This document shows positions 26,582-35,502 of a DNA stretch of 64,000 bases, piece after piece. The stretch spans positions 62,001 through 126,000 of the forward strand of contig NZ_FUHM01000001.1 of the NCBI RefSeq assembly GCF_900155565.1. Reading direction: 5' to 3'. Under the pieces are notes generated by a model that was not told the origin of the DNA, made no database searches, and saw only the letters and a list, made by a program, of their open reading frames with translations. Positions within the stretch are counted from its first letter, which is position 1. Each line of letters begins with the position of its first letter. The translations under genes were made by a program, and so were the position numbers. The DNA is from Anaerosalibacter sp. Marseille-P3206. Its GTDB lineage: Bacteria > Bacillota > Clostridia > Tissierellales > Sporanaerobacteraceae.

Positions 26582-27586
26582 TTGAATACGAATATAAATA
26601 TAATAGATGTAAGTATATATTATCCAGAGAATAAAGTAAATAAGGATTATTTTATACAGAAATTTGATAAACAAGGAATAGATATTAGGGGTTTACTAAA
26701 ATGCTTAGGCAGAGATAATATAAGGATAATAAAGAATAATGAAGAAACAGTGATAACAATGGCTGTAAATGTAGGGAAAAGAGCTTTAAAAAGTGCTAAT
26801 TTAAATCCTGAAGATATAGATATGTTAATAGTAACAACTGATAACCCTGAGTATTTTGCACCTTCTAATGCTTTAATTATAAATAATAAGTTAGGGTTAG
26901 TGAATGCGAATTTAACCTTTGATCTTAATAATAATTGTATATCTATGTTGACAGCTATGGATATAGCAACTGGGATAATGAAGCAAAGAAAAGAAGTAAA
27001 AAGAGCAATGATTATCGGAATGCAAGGGATATCATATTTTACAAGGGAAGATGATCCTGTTATAACTCCTGGAGGTGGAGATTGTGCTGCTAGTATAATA
27101 TTAGAAAAAGAAGAATGTGTAGATATTAGTGGAGTTATAGATAGTGTATATTTAACTAATTCAAGGAATCAAGAAAATATGAGACTACCTGGGTGTGGAA
27201 TGTCTAAAGTAGCAAGTGGAAATGTACTAACAGAAGATGTTAAACTAAGGTTTATACCACATGATGTTAGTTATTTTTCTGATGAATGGACAAAGATGAT
27301 AAAAGATATATTAAAGAGGAATAACTTAAGCATTAAAGACGTTAAACATTATTTATTCTCTCAATTTTCTTTAAAAGATATTAAGGAAACACTTATAAAG
27401 TTAGGAGATGATGAGGAAAAATATACTTTTGTATCTCATAAGTACGGGTATACTGGATGTTGCTCACCTATATTTGCATTACACGAGGCTTTAGAAAAGG
27501 GCAAGGTAGAAAAAAATAGTTATGTTATATTTTGTTCTGTTGGAATAGGATATAGTATGGCTGCAATATTATACAAATGGCTTTAA
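26582..27586 (+). CDS. KAS III-like (FabH-fold) protein lacking the catalytic His and Asn
   Basis: A 334-aa protein with a thiolase fold. The active-site Cys is kept (NNNCISML, about residue 119 from this start). FabH enzymes have HQAN and GNTS for the His and Asn of the triad; here the matching places read FSQFS and GYTGCCS, so both are replaced. Two consecutive Cys lie at the second site. It may be an acyltransferase or binding protein rather than a condensing enzyme. I chose the TTG at 26582 after AAGGGGATGAGCAA; an ATG at 26540 lies inside the hairpin. No ACP or other fatty-acid genes are adjacent. Confidence 0.8.
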   Translation: MNTNINIIDVSIYYPENKVNKDYFIQKFDKQGIDIRGLLKCLGRDNIRIIKNNEETVITMAVNVGKRALKSANLNPEDIDMLIVTTDNPEYFAPSNALIINNKLGLVNANLTFDLNNNCISMLTAMDIATGIMKQRKEVKRAMIIGMQGISYFTREDDPVITPGGGDCAASIILEKEECVDISGVIDSVYLTNSRNQENMRLPGCGMSKVASGNVLTEDVKLRFIPHDVSYFSDEWTKMIKDILKRNNLSIKDVKHYLFSQFSLKDIKETLIKLGDDEEKYTFVSHKYGYTGCCSPIFALHEALEKGKVEKNSYVIFCSVGIGYSMAAILYKWL

Positions 27587-27610
27587 TGTATTTCATTTAC
27601 AAGAGAAAAA

Positions 27611-27660
27611 AGGCTCATATAAGTTAAAAGAAAGAATAATATAAAAAGTTATTACTAAGG
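27611..27660 (+). pseudogene. 3' remnant of a second coiled-coil gene
   Basis: The frame ...KLKERII then TAA (27642-27644) mirrors the end ...RLKRRII of the gene at 21057-21377. The following bases (ATTACTAA...GATTATCTAA) and the hairpin are also shared. Only the last few codons are left, so this is a truncated paralogue tail. Confidence 0.55.
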
Positions 27661-27673
27661 ACGATTATCTAAA

Positions 27674-27706
27674 TTAAGGTCAGATTAAGTAATCTGACCT
27701 TAATTT
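27674..27706. terminator. bidirectional terminator
   Basis: Perfect 14-bp arms TTAAGGTCAGATTA (27674-27687) and TAATCTGACCTTAA (27690-27703). It lies between the convergent KAS III-like gene and the SOD gene, and is a copy of the hairpin at 21411-21439. Confidence 0.85.
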
Positions 27707-27707
27707 T

Positions 27708-28199
27708 TCAATAAAGTCTACGTATCACTCCACAAGCTAATCGTTTACCAGAATTCCCAGCAGGCTGACTTCTATAGTCATCAGGACTTTCATGAATTAT
27801 CACCGATTTTCCTACAACGTCAGCAGGCTTAAATTTATCTGTAAAAAAGCTCATTCTTGCATAGCCATTGTTTGAAAATAGTACAGGAAAATCTCCAGCG
27901 TGATTTCCATGGGGCTGATTTGTTGGATTCCAATGACCTCCTGCAGCTTGAAATGGATTCTCAGGATCTCCTACTTCACAAATTCCATTTTCATGGATAT
28001 GAAAACCATGTGGACCAATAGGTGATTTACCATTTTCAGCAGGTTTATAAGGTGGAAGTCCCCAAACTTCAACAGTTACTTCAGTTCCATTTTGAACTTC
28101 TCTAAAAGTTACTACTCCATACAGATTAGGAGCAAGTGGTCCCCCTCTTATTTCAGCTACACTTGCAATAGGTGTACAATTTGTTATATTATAGTACAT
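27708..28199 (-). CDS. Cu/Zn superoxide dismutase family protein
   Basis: A 163-aa SOD_Cu domain protein that dismutates superoxide to hydrogen peroxide and oxygen. Metal ligands are visible: the two His of GFHIHENG, His in GGHWNPT, PHGNH and the following GDFP Asp, and His in VIIHESPDD. Two Cys (GICEVGD and LACGVIRR) fit the family disulfide. There is no signal peptide or lipobox, so it would be intracellular, unless exported by another route. The ATG at 28199 is preceded by AAAGGAGG. It is monocistronic. A broken copy of its 3' end lies 2 kb away at 25457-25640. Confidence 0.93.
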   Translation of the reverse strand: MYYNITNCTPIASVAEIRGGPLAPNLYGVVTFREVQNGTEVTVEVWGLPPYKPAENGKSPIGPHGFHIHENGICEVGDPENPFQAAGGHWNPTNQPHGNHAGDFPVLFSNNGYARMSFFTDKFKPADVVGKSVIIHESPDDYRSQPAGNSGKRLACGVIRRLY

Positions 28200-28339
28200 A
28201 TAGCATATACCTCCTTTTGTATTATTGTATGATAATTAAATTTTTAATGTGAAGGAGTTATATAGTATGAAATGTAACAAAATAATAATTGATTTATATG
28301 ATCAATTATAAATATATTAAGATATTAGGAGGAAAAATT

Positions 28340-28537
28340 ATGAATGGATCTATGGGAATTGGAATATTAAGTATCATCTCTTTCGTAGTATCTTTAGCAA
28401 AGGAAGTAGCAATCATTTTCTTATTGATTAAGATAGTGCAGGTTTTAAATATTTTTGTTAAAAACAAAGAAGTACCATTTATTAAGTCAAAAAGAGAAAA
28501 TATTGACGTTACAAACAATGATGACAAAGATGAATAG
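28340..28537 (+). CDS. small single-pass membrane protein
   Basis: A 65-aa protein. Residues about 5-40 are hydrophobic (IGILSIISFVVSLAKEVAII), followed by a charged tail ending in DDKDE. I cannot assign a family. The ATG at 28340 follows TAGGAGG; the frame is open upstream without a signal. It is followed by a strong hairpin at 28544-28577. Confidence 0.6.
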   Translation: MNGSMGIGILSIISFVVSLAKEVAIIFLLIKIVQVLNIFVKNKEVPFIKSKRENIDVTNNDDKDE

Positions 28538-28543
28538 GTTTTT

Positions 28544-28577
28544 ATAGTAAACTCTCGTATTTACGAGAGTTTACTAT
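28544..28577. terminator. hairpin after the small membrane protein gene
   Basis: ATAGTAAACTCTCGTA pairs with TACGAGAGTTTACTAT; the T run is poor (TATGTTT). Confidence 0.6.
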
Positions 28578-28738
28578 TATGTTTAAGTATAATAGTATTT
28601 TAAATTAAAATATAATTCCAACAATTCAATGTTATAAAAAAACTAATAATCCACATACTATATTTTGTAGTTTCTGATAGTCAAAAAACTGATTTTTTCA
28701 TAGTATAAATATATATTAACTTTGAAAGAAGGTAAAAA

Positions 28739-29200
28739 ATGTTTAGTCCAACTTATGGTGAAGTAACATATGAAAAAATGATTGAAATAATCAAAAACTT
28801 CATAGGAAAATCACCACATAGTACTTACAATATTTCTGTAGGTACAGACAGCCAAAACTTTGATTATACAAAAACTGTTATGGTAGTAGCTGTACACAGA
28901 GTTGGAAGTGGGGGAATATTCTTTTATGATATAAAAAAGGTCAAAAAGATAACCAATATAAGTCAAAAACTATTTTTTGAAACTAGTTCTAGTTTAGATA
29001 TAGCTACTAAACTTTCAGAAACATTACAAAGAGAAGAAATTGACTTTGGAATAAGCATTCATGTTGATGCAGGTAAAAATGGGCAGACATCAAAATTAAT
29101 TCCAGAGATAATAGGGTGGATAAAGGCTTGTGGATTTGACTGTGAAACAAAACCAAATTCATATGCTGCATCTTCAATAGCAGATAAATATTCAAAATAG
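28739..29200 (+). CDS. YkuK/DUF458 family ribonuclease H-like protein
   Basis: A 153-aa protein of the DUF458 family, typified by B. subtilis YkuK. It has an RNase H-like fold with acidic residues in SVGTDSQNF and IHVDAGKNG. No activity is proven. In Bacillus the gene is under the sporulation sigma factor H; that cannot be confirmed here. The ATG at 28739 follows GAAGG. It is monocistronic, with no clear terminator before the next gene. Confidence 0.88.
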   Translation: MFSPTYGEVTYEKMIEIIKNFIGKSPHSTYNISVGTDSQNFDYTKTVMVVAVHRVGSGGIFFYDIKKVKKITNISQKLFFETSSSLDIATKLSETLQREEIDFGISIHVDAGKNGQTSKLIPEIIGWIKACGFDCETKPNSYAASSIADKYSK

Positions 29201-29317
29201 TTATATATTCAGAGAAAAATATTTGGACAAGCATTATAATTAAATTTTTCATCATACCTCTCAACCACATTTCGTATACATTAATTAAAGGTATTTATGT
29301 GGATGAGGGGGTATATT

Positions 29318-30253
29318 GTGAGAATCATAACAGAGGGAGTAGAATTAGCTATAGAATTGTTAGATAGTACATATTTTGATGAGAAAAAATTTAAAAAATA
29401 TATGAACTCTAAAGTAGGAAAAATTTTTTTAAATCATGAAATAGAACTTAGGAGGAAGATAAGTCCACTAATAGTTGAACAAGAAATAAAAATGATTTTT
29501 GATAATCCTAAATATAAGGATTTATATGGTTTTTATATACTTAAAGAAAATATGGAATTAGCAAAAAAAGATTTAGAATATATTAAATATAATGAAGAAG
29601 ATATTATATCTCAAGTTTTAGAACAGATATATAGATATATACCAAAATGGGTTGAGATAAAACCTGATATTACACTGTATGTAGGTGGTGTTGATGGGGG
29701 ATTTGCTACATTTACTAAGGATGTGTATATAAATTATATTAAATATATAGGGAATATAGAGGAATTTAAAAAAGTACTTGCTCATGAATTTTATCATGCA
29801 AGACGAGTTCCTATAAATAAAAAAATCAAATTGTTTTTTAAAATGAGTTTTTATATTAATAGGGCAAAATATGATTCATTAGGTAGAATTTTTGAAGAGG
29901 GGATTGCATGCTTAATACAACATGGGGTAAATTTTGAAACAGATGATCCTGTAGGTACACTTACTAATAGAGATATCCTATTAAAGAAAGAACATTTTGA
30001 AGTGTTAAATGACGCACTTTTTTCAATAAAGCATAATAATCCTGATTATAATCTAATATATAAAATCAATGTATATGTAATAGGATATATAATTTCTAAA
30101 ATTATATATGAAGATAAAGGTAGTATTACATTAGATGAATGGACAGTTAATTTTAACTATGAGGTATTAATTCAAAAATACATAGAAATATGTAGAGAGA
30201 GGGGGATAGCATCAGGATTTGATAGAGAACTAGAAAAATGGTTGACAAGATGA
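29318..30253 (+). CDS. putative zinc metallopeptidase (HExxH)
   Basis: A 311-aa protein with the zinc motif HEFYH in VLAHEFYHARR and a downstream candidate Glu ligand in IFEEGIACLIQ. The layout matches the DUF5700/DUF2268-like putative Zn-dependent proteases of Firmicutes. There is no signal peptide, so it is probably cytosolic. I chose the GTG at 29318 because GAGGGGG lies just before it; an ATG at 29297 is upstream of that site. The C-terminal 100 residues are helical. The substrate is unknown. Confidence 0.72.
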   Translation: MRIITEGVELAIELLDSTYFDEKKFKKYMNSKVGKIFLNHEIELRRKISPLIVEQEIKMIFDNPKYKDLYGFYILKENMELAKKDLEYIKYNEEDIISQVLEQIYRYIPKWVEIKPDITLYVGGVDGGFATFTKDVYINYIKYIGNIEEFKKVLAHEFYHARRVPINKKIKLFFKMSFYINRAKYDSLGRIFEEGIACLIQHGVNFETDDPVGTLTNRDILLKKEHFEVLNDALFSIKHNNPDYNLIYKINVYVIGYIISKIIYEDKGSITLDEWTVNFNYEVLIQKYIEICRERGIASGFDRELEKWLTR

Positions 30254-30354
30254 GCTAATTTTTTTACATAAAATATATGATGAAGATTTTTTTAAGATAA
30301 TGTTGTATAATTATATTTAGGAAGAATAAGTTAAATTTTCGGAAGGGTGGTTTT

Positions 30355-30846
30355 ATGCTTAGATTTTTTAAAAAAAACAAAGTTGTTGAAATATTATCTC
30401 CAGTAACAGGGAAAATTGTTCCCATTGAAGAAGTACCAGATGAAACTTTTGCGAAGAAAAGATCAGGTGATGGTCTTGGAGTTGAACTAACTGACGGAAA
30501 GATCATTGCACCTTTTGATGGTGAAATAACAAGCATATATAATGCAAATCACTGTCTAGTTGTTAGATCTGAAGAAAGTGGATTGGAAGTACTTATACAT
30601 ATAGGTATTGATACTATCAAATTAAATGGTGAAGGTTTTAAGAGATATGTTGAACTAAATGACAAAGTAAATACTGGGGACTTATTATTGGAAGCAGATT
30701 TAGAACTCATAAAGTCAAAAGGTAAATCTATTATAACACCTGTAATAATAACAAATAGAAGATATGTAGAATCAATAGAAAAAATGAATGGACAAGTAGA
30801 AAAAGGAAAAGATTTACTTATGAAAGTCACATTAAAGAAGGAATAG
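30355..30846 (+). CDS. PTS glucose-type EIIA component
   Basis: A 163-aa EIIA(Glc)/Crr-like protein that takes phosphate from HPr and passes it to a sugar permease. The family motifs are present: SPVTGKIVPIEEVPD near the N-terminus, GDGLGVEL, the His in NHCLVV and the phospho-accepting His in LIHIGIDT. It is a stand-alone domain of full length, without EIIB or EIIC in this window. It may serve EIICB permeases elsewhere, perhaps one for N-acetylglucosamine given nagBA 5 kb downstream. The ATG follows GGAAGG; a terminator follows. Confidence 0.93.
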   Translation: MLRFFKKNKVVEILSPVTGKIVPIEEVPDETFAKKRSGDGLGVELTDGKIIAPFDGEITSIYNANHCLVVRSEESGLEVLIHIGIDTIKLNGEGFKRYVELNDKVNTGDLLLEADLELIKSKGKSIITPVIITNRRYVESIEKMNGQVEKGKDLLMKVTLKKE

Positions 30847-30853
30847 ATTTTTT

Positions 30854-30885
30854 AACCCACTGTATAAGATAGTGGGTTATTTTGT
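30854..30885 (+). terminator. terminator of the EIIA gene
   Basis: AACCCACT pairs with AGTGGGTT, followed by ATTTTGTG. Confidence 0.7.
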
Positions 30886-30931
30886 GTTATACTTTAAGGT
30901 ATGACTTGGTTAATTATTGGGGGTGCTTTTC

Positions 30932-32032
30932 ATGATTAAATGCATTCATACAGGGGATTTACATTTGGGAAGTCAATTTAAAACTGCAAGTTTTGATAAT
31001 AATTTTGGCAAACAGAGAAGATTAGAACTAATGTATACTTTTGAAAGAATAATAAATAGAGCAAAAGAAGAAAGTGTGGATTTTCTTTTTATTGCAGGGG
31101 ATATGTATGAAGGTGAATATTTTACTATTGGGGATATAAAAAGAGTGAGAGATATACTTTCTAATTTAGAAAATACTAATGTAGTTATTACTACAGGAAA
31201 TCATGATCCTTTAAATAAAGGTAATTTATATAATTCAGTGGAATGGCCAGAAAATGTACATATATTTGATTCAAATGGAATATCTTCAATAGAATTTGAG
31301 GAATACAATACAGTTGTTTGGGGGTACAGTTGGGATAGGAAAGAAGAAAGAATAGATCCATTAGCAAATTTTCATTTGGAAAATAATAACAAAATCAATA
31401 TATTGATCATACATGGAGATTTAACAAATAAAAATTCTCCTTATTTACCTATTGATAAAAATAAATTGGAAACTATAGGATTCGATTATATTGCATTAGG
31501 ACATATTCATAAGCCACAATTTATCACAAACAATATTGTATATTGTGGAAGTCCAGAACCCTTAGATTTTGGTGAGCTAGGTGAACATGGGATCGTTGAA
31601 GGAACAATAGATAAAGGTAATGTTAATATGAGTTTTTTACCTTTTGCTAATAGAAATTTTAATATCGGCGAAATAACTATATCTGAGACTATGAGTTATA
31701 TGGATATCATAGAAAAAATTCAAAATTATGATTGTGAAGAAAAAAGAGAAAAGAACTTTTACAGAATAGTGTTAAAGGGAATAAGAGATAGGGATATAGA
31801 TTTAAACCTAGAAGAAATATATGAAAAGTTAAAGCACTACTATTATTATTTGGAGATTGTAGATGAAACTATACCAGATTATGATTTGGAAAAGCTGAGA
31901 GTAGAAAATTCAAATAATATAATAGGACTTTTTATTGAAGAAATGAGCAAAATGGACTTAGATGATGAGATTAATAAAAATGCATTGTATATAGGTTTAG
32001 AAGTTCTTTTGAAAGAGAAGGTGATAGGATGA
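30932..32032 (+). CDS. yhaO: YhaO-type metallophosphoesterase (SbcD/Mre11-like)
   Basis: A 366-aa calcineurin-like nuclease. The metal-binding motifs are HTGDLHLG, FIAGDMYE, TTGNHDP, IIHGDL and LGHIHKP, in the order of SbcD/Mre11. It acts with the ATPase encoded directly downstream in DNA-end processing or repair, as the YhaO-YhaN pair is presumed to do in Bacillus. I chose the ATG at 30932, after TTGGGGGTG; a GTG 15 bases upstream overlaps that site. The stop overlaps the start of the next gene by 4 bp, so the two are translated together. Confidence 0.9.
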   Translation: MIKCIHTGDLHLGSQFKTASFDNNFGKQRRLELMYTFERIINRAKEESVDFLFIAGDMYEGEYFTIGDIKRVRDILSNLENTNVVITTGNHDPLNKGNLYNSVEWPENVHIFDSNGISSIEFEEYNTVVWGYSWDRKEERIDPLANFHLENNNKINILIIHGDLTNKNSPYLPIDKNKLETIGFDYIALGHIHKPQFITNNIVYCGSPEPLDFGELGEHGIVEGTIDKGNVNMSFLPFANRNFNIGEITISETMSYMDIIEKIQNYDCEEKREKNFYRIVLKGIRDRDIDLNLEEIYEKLKHYYYYLEIVDETIPDYDLEKLRVENSNNIIGLFIEEMSKMDLDDEINKNALYIGLEVLLKEKVIG

Positions 32033-34764
32033 AAATCAAGGAACTAAATCTTATCTCTTTTGGAAAGTACGAAAACAAAGTAGTTAATCTTACTGATGGA
32101 ATTAACTTGATATATGGTGAAAATGAATCTGGTAAGACTACTATTCATAAGTTCATAGAAGGTATGTTTTTTGGATTTTTTAAACCTTATTCAAAGAGAA
32201 GACTATATACTGATGAGTATGAAAAATATTACCCTTGGAATAGACAGGACTATAGGGGAGTATTGAAATTTGAGTATGAAGGTGAAATTTATAGATTAGA
32301 GAGAAATTTTGTCAAAGGCAGTGATGAGTTAAAAATATATGATGATAAAACTGGGGAAGATATAACTAGATTGTTTGATTATGATTCTACACTGAGACTT
32401 CATTCACTTGATTCACAGATACTAGGGTTAAATAGTGTAGTATATAACAATACTGTGAGTATAAAGCAATTAGGTAGCAAAACTGATGAAAACTTGGCAA
32501 AAGAAGTTAAGGATAGCCTAATAAATATGGGTGGAAGCCTTGATGAAGATATTTCGGTAAAGAATGCATTAGCTAAGTTAAATAATGAAATAAACTCTAT
32601 AGGTACTGCTGGACAAAAGAAATCTTCTCCCTATGGTCAGACAGTAGAAAAGATAAATAAGCTTTGTGAAGAAAGAAATCAAGCTTTAAATTATATTGAT
32701 CAAATAAAAGCTGAAGAACTGGAATGTAAAAAACTAAAAGATGAGTTGAATGAATTAATGGTAGCAAAAAAGGATATAGAAACTGATTTAGAAATAATAA
32801 AAAAAATAGAGATAAAAGAAAGATATGAGGAGTCTCTTAGAATTTCCAAGGAAATACAATACTTAACAATTGAAATGGACAAACTAAAGAAATATTCTGG
32901 TTTGGATTTTGAAAAATATAAAAGACTAAATTCTTTAGAAAAAGAGAAGGCAGTATTTGAAAAGAGTTTTAATGAGTGGAATGAACAATTGAGAAAGGTA
33001 AATGAAAGGCAAAAAAATTTACAAACAGAATTAAAGAAGTATATTAAATATAGAAATATAGATGAAGAAGAATTTGAAAATATTGTTGAAAGCTATAAAT
33101 TGTTGTACAATAATAGAGTTCAATTAATTGAAATAGAAGAAAAACTTAATGCTTTGGTCTATGATTTCAATGATCAAAAAGATAACAAAATCATAGACAT
33201 AGTTGATGATATTTACAAGTATGAGGAACTTGAAGAAGAGAGGAACTCTATATTATTTAATAAAGACTTTTCTAATTCAAACTATATAAAAACTAGATTA
33301 GAAGAAAAATCTAGTGAATTAAAGAAGAAAAACACTATAACTATTATTTCATTAATATTTACGTTTGTTTCAACTACTTTGGGATTTGTAAATAAGGCAT
33401 TCTTTATCGTAGCAGCTTTTTTTCTAGTATTGTTTATTTATATAATATATTCCCGTAAAGAGATGAAGGAATATGTAAAAAAGTTAAATGATCAAGTAAT
33501 AGATATTGAAGCACAAGAAGCAGATAAATATGCGTTGCTAAAGAAAATAGAAAGTGATATGGAGTTAATATTAGAAAAATACAATTGTTCTAATAAAGTT
33601 GAATTAAAAAAGCTTCAAAATAAAAATTATGAAAGAAGTATTAATTATAAAAATAGGTTTGAAACCAAAGTGGCATTACAAAATGAAAAAGATAGAATGT
33701 TAGGAGAGATTGTTAATTTAGAAAATATATTAAATAATCAAGCTTCAATATTAATTGAACCATTAGCTTTCAATTTAGAAGATATAAAGACTATAGAGAA
33801 AGAGTATTTAAAAAGCATAGAGCTTTTAAATACAAAAGAAAAGTTGGATGAAGAAGAAAAATATATAATAAATAAGATTACAAGTTTAAAAAATGAGAAT
33901 TCAAGTGTAAATGATGAGATAGAAAACATATTAAAAGAGTATGATTTCATTAGTATAAAAGAGATGGAAGAAGGTCTAAAATACAAAGAAATATATGATG
34001 GCTTTGTAAAAGATTTAGAAAACAAGAAAATATTATTAAATAATATTTTGGGTAATAATAATTTGGATCAACTTAAAAAGGCATATCTAGAAGGAAAAAG
34101 TGATATGAGTAAAGAGTTAAATATAGAGGAAAAAGACAAATTAATTGAAAAAGCTAAAAATGTAGAAGAATTTATTGGAAAAATAAAATTAGAAATAACT
34201 AGAATAGAGGAAAGAATCAATGGTCTTGGAAATAACTTTAGACCAATAGTTGAAATGGATGAAGATTTATTGGTAAATGAAAATAAAAGATTAGAATATG
34301 ATGAAAGGCTAAAGTCTCTGGAAATTGCAAAAGATACTATTGAAAATATATCAAAAAACATACAGAGGGATTTTGCACCTACATTAAATGAAAAAGTAAG
34401 TAATATAATAAATACTGTTACTGATGGAAGATACAGCGAGGTGAAAATCAATGAAAATATAGATGTTTCTGTAGTGGATCCTGACAGTAATATTCTTATT
34501 AATATTGAGGATTTAAGTGGTGGCACAATTGATCAAATTTATTTTGCTACGAGATTTGGTATAACAGATATTATATTAGATGACAGTACCCCATTATTAT
34601 TAGATGATTGTTTTGTTCAATATGATAATAAAAGATTGAAAAACATCTTAAAAGTATTAGTGAAAACTTCAAATAGTAGACAAGTTATATTGTTTACTTG
34701 TCATACTAGGGAAAAAGAATTACTAGATATGTTTAATGCTGAATATGAATATATTGTATTGTAG
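32029..34764 (+). CDS. yhaN: YhaN-type AAA ATPase (SbcC/Rad50-like) with a membrane hairpin
   Basis: A 911-aa SMC-like ATPase. Walker A is YGENESGKTT (about 30-40). Long charged coiled coils occupy about 200-440 and 490-800. The C-terminus has the signature DLSGGTIDQIYFA and Walker B TPLLLDDCF. In the middle, about 440-480, there are two hydrophobic segments (TIISLIFTFVSTTLGF and FFIVAAFFLVLFIYIIY), as in YhaN proteins, suggesting membrane anchoring where SbcC would have a zinc hook. It is the partner of the upstream nuclease. Confidence 0.9.
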   Translation: MKIKELNLISFGKYENKVVNLTDGINLIYGENESGKTTIHKFIEGMFFGFFKPYSKRRLYTDEYEKYYPWNRQDYRGVLKFEYEGEIYRLERNFVKGSDELKIYDDKTGEDITRLFDYDSTLRLHSLDSQILGLNSVVYNNTVSIKQLGSKTDENLAKEVKDSLINMGGSLDEDISVKNALAKLNNEINSIGTAGQKKSSPYGQTVEKINKLCEERNQALNYIDQIKAEELECKKLKDELNELMVAKKDIETDLEIIKKIEIKERYEESLRISKEIQYLTIEMDKLKKYSGLDFEKYKRLNSLEKEKAVFEKSFNEWNEQLRKVNERQKNLQTELKKYIKYRNIDEEEFENIVESYKLLYNNRVQLIEIEEKLNALVYDFNDQKDNKIIDIVDDIYKYEELEEERNSILFNKDFSNSNYIKTRLEEKSSELKKKNTITIISLIFTFVSTTLGFVNKAFFIVAAFFLVLFIYIIYSRKEMKEYVKKLNDQVIDIEAQEADKYALLKKIESDMELILEKYNCSNKVELKKLQNKNYERSINYKNRFETKVALQNEKDRMLGEIVNLENILNNQASILIEPLAFNLEDIKTIEKEYLKSIELLNTKEKLDEEEKYIINKITSLKNENSSVNDEIENILKEYDFISIKEMEEGLKYKEIYDGFVKDLENKKILLNNILGNNNLDQLKKAYLEGKSDMSKELNIEEKDKLIEKAKNVEEFIGKIKLEITRIEERINGLGNNFRPIVEMDEDLLVNENKRLEYDERLKSLEIAKDTIENISKNIQRDFAPTLNEKVSNIINTVTDGRYSEVKINENIDVSVVDPDSNILINIEDLSGGTIDQIYFATRFGITDIILDDSTPLLLDDCFVQYDNKRLKNILKVLVKTSNSRQVILFTCHTREKELLDMFNAEYEYIVL

Positions 34765-34797
34765 TTAGTGTTTTTGAATTTGAATAGGGGGATTTAG

Positions 34798-35481
34798 ATG
34801 ATATATGCATTAGGAGATTTACATTTGGACTATTCGAAAGAAAAACCCATGGATATATTTGGGCCTAAATGGGAAAATCACGAGGCTAAAATATTTGATA
34901 GTTGGACTCATATAGTAAAAGAAGATGATTTGGTTCTTATTCCTGGTGATGTGTCTTGGGGACTCAAGCTAGATGATGCTTATAATGATTTAAAAAGGAT
35001 AGATAAACTACCAGGGACAAAAGTTATAACTAAAGGAAATCATGATTATTGGTGGGAAAGCAAGAAGAAATTAGATGAACTTAATTTAAATTCGATTTTT
35101 TTTCTTCAAAATGATAGCTTCACTTATGAGAATATTAATATTGCTGGTTGTAGAGGTTGGATATCTAAGGATTATGAAAATTTTACCCAACATGATGAAA
35201 AGATATACAATAGAGAACTTAATAGATTAGAATTATCATTGAAATCAATTGAAAAAAAAGATGGTACAATAATAACTATGATTCACTATCCCCCTTTTAA
35301 TATAGACGCTGATCCAAATGATTTTGTATTTCTAATGAAAAAGTATAATGTTGATATTTGTATATATGGACATCTCCATTCTGAAGGACATAAATATGTA
35401 GTTGAAGGAGATATAGAGAAGATTAAGTTTATTTGTGTTTCAAGTGATTATATTAACTTTATACCTAAAAAAATATTATAA
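34798..35481 (+). CDS. calcineurin-like metallophosphoesterase
   Basis: A 227-aa protein with the five-metal-motif order of the superfamily: ALGDLHLD, LIPGDVSWG, TKGNHDYWW, MIHYPP and YGHLHSEGH. This matches a family of predicted phosphohydrolases often annotated only as metallophosphoesterase. The substrate is unknown. It begins 33 bp after the YhaN-type gene and is followed after 21 bp by nagB, so it may be part of one long transcript. The ATG follows AGGGGG. Confidence 0.9.
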   Translation: MIYALGDLHLDYSKEKPMDIFGPKWENHEAKIFDSWTHIVKEDDLVLIPGDVSWGLKLDDAYNDLKRIDKLPGTKVITKGNHDYWWESKKKLDELNLNSIFFLQNDSFTYENINIAGCRGWISKDYENFTQHDEKIYNRELNRLELSLKSIEKKDGTIITMIHYPPFNIDADPNDFVFLMKKYNVDICIYGHLHSEGHKYVVEGDIEKIKFICVSSDYINFIPKKIL

Positions 35482-35502
35482 GGATTGTTAGGAGGCTTTA
35501 AA

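Noticed and set aside
33738-34526. Minus-strand frames antisense to the YhaN-type gene
   Set aside because: They are shadows of a biased coiled-coil coding sequence (Phe/Ser/Ile-rich) with no ribosome binding sites.
30932-34764. The YhaO/YhaN pair considered as a new defence system
   Set aside because: Sequence motifs and gene order match the known Bacillus-type YhaO-YhaN pair. No accompanying effector, restriction or toxin gene is present.
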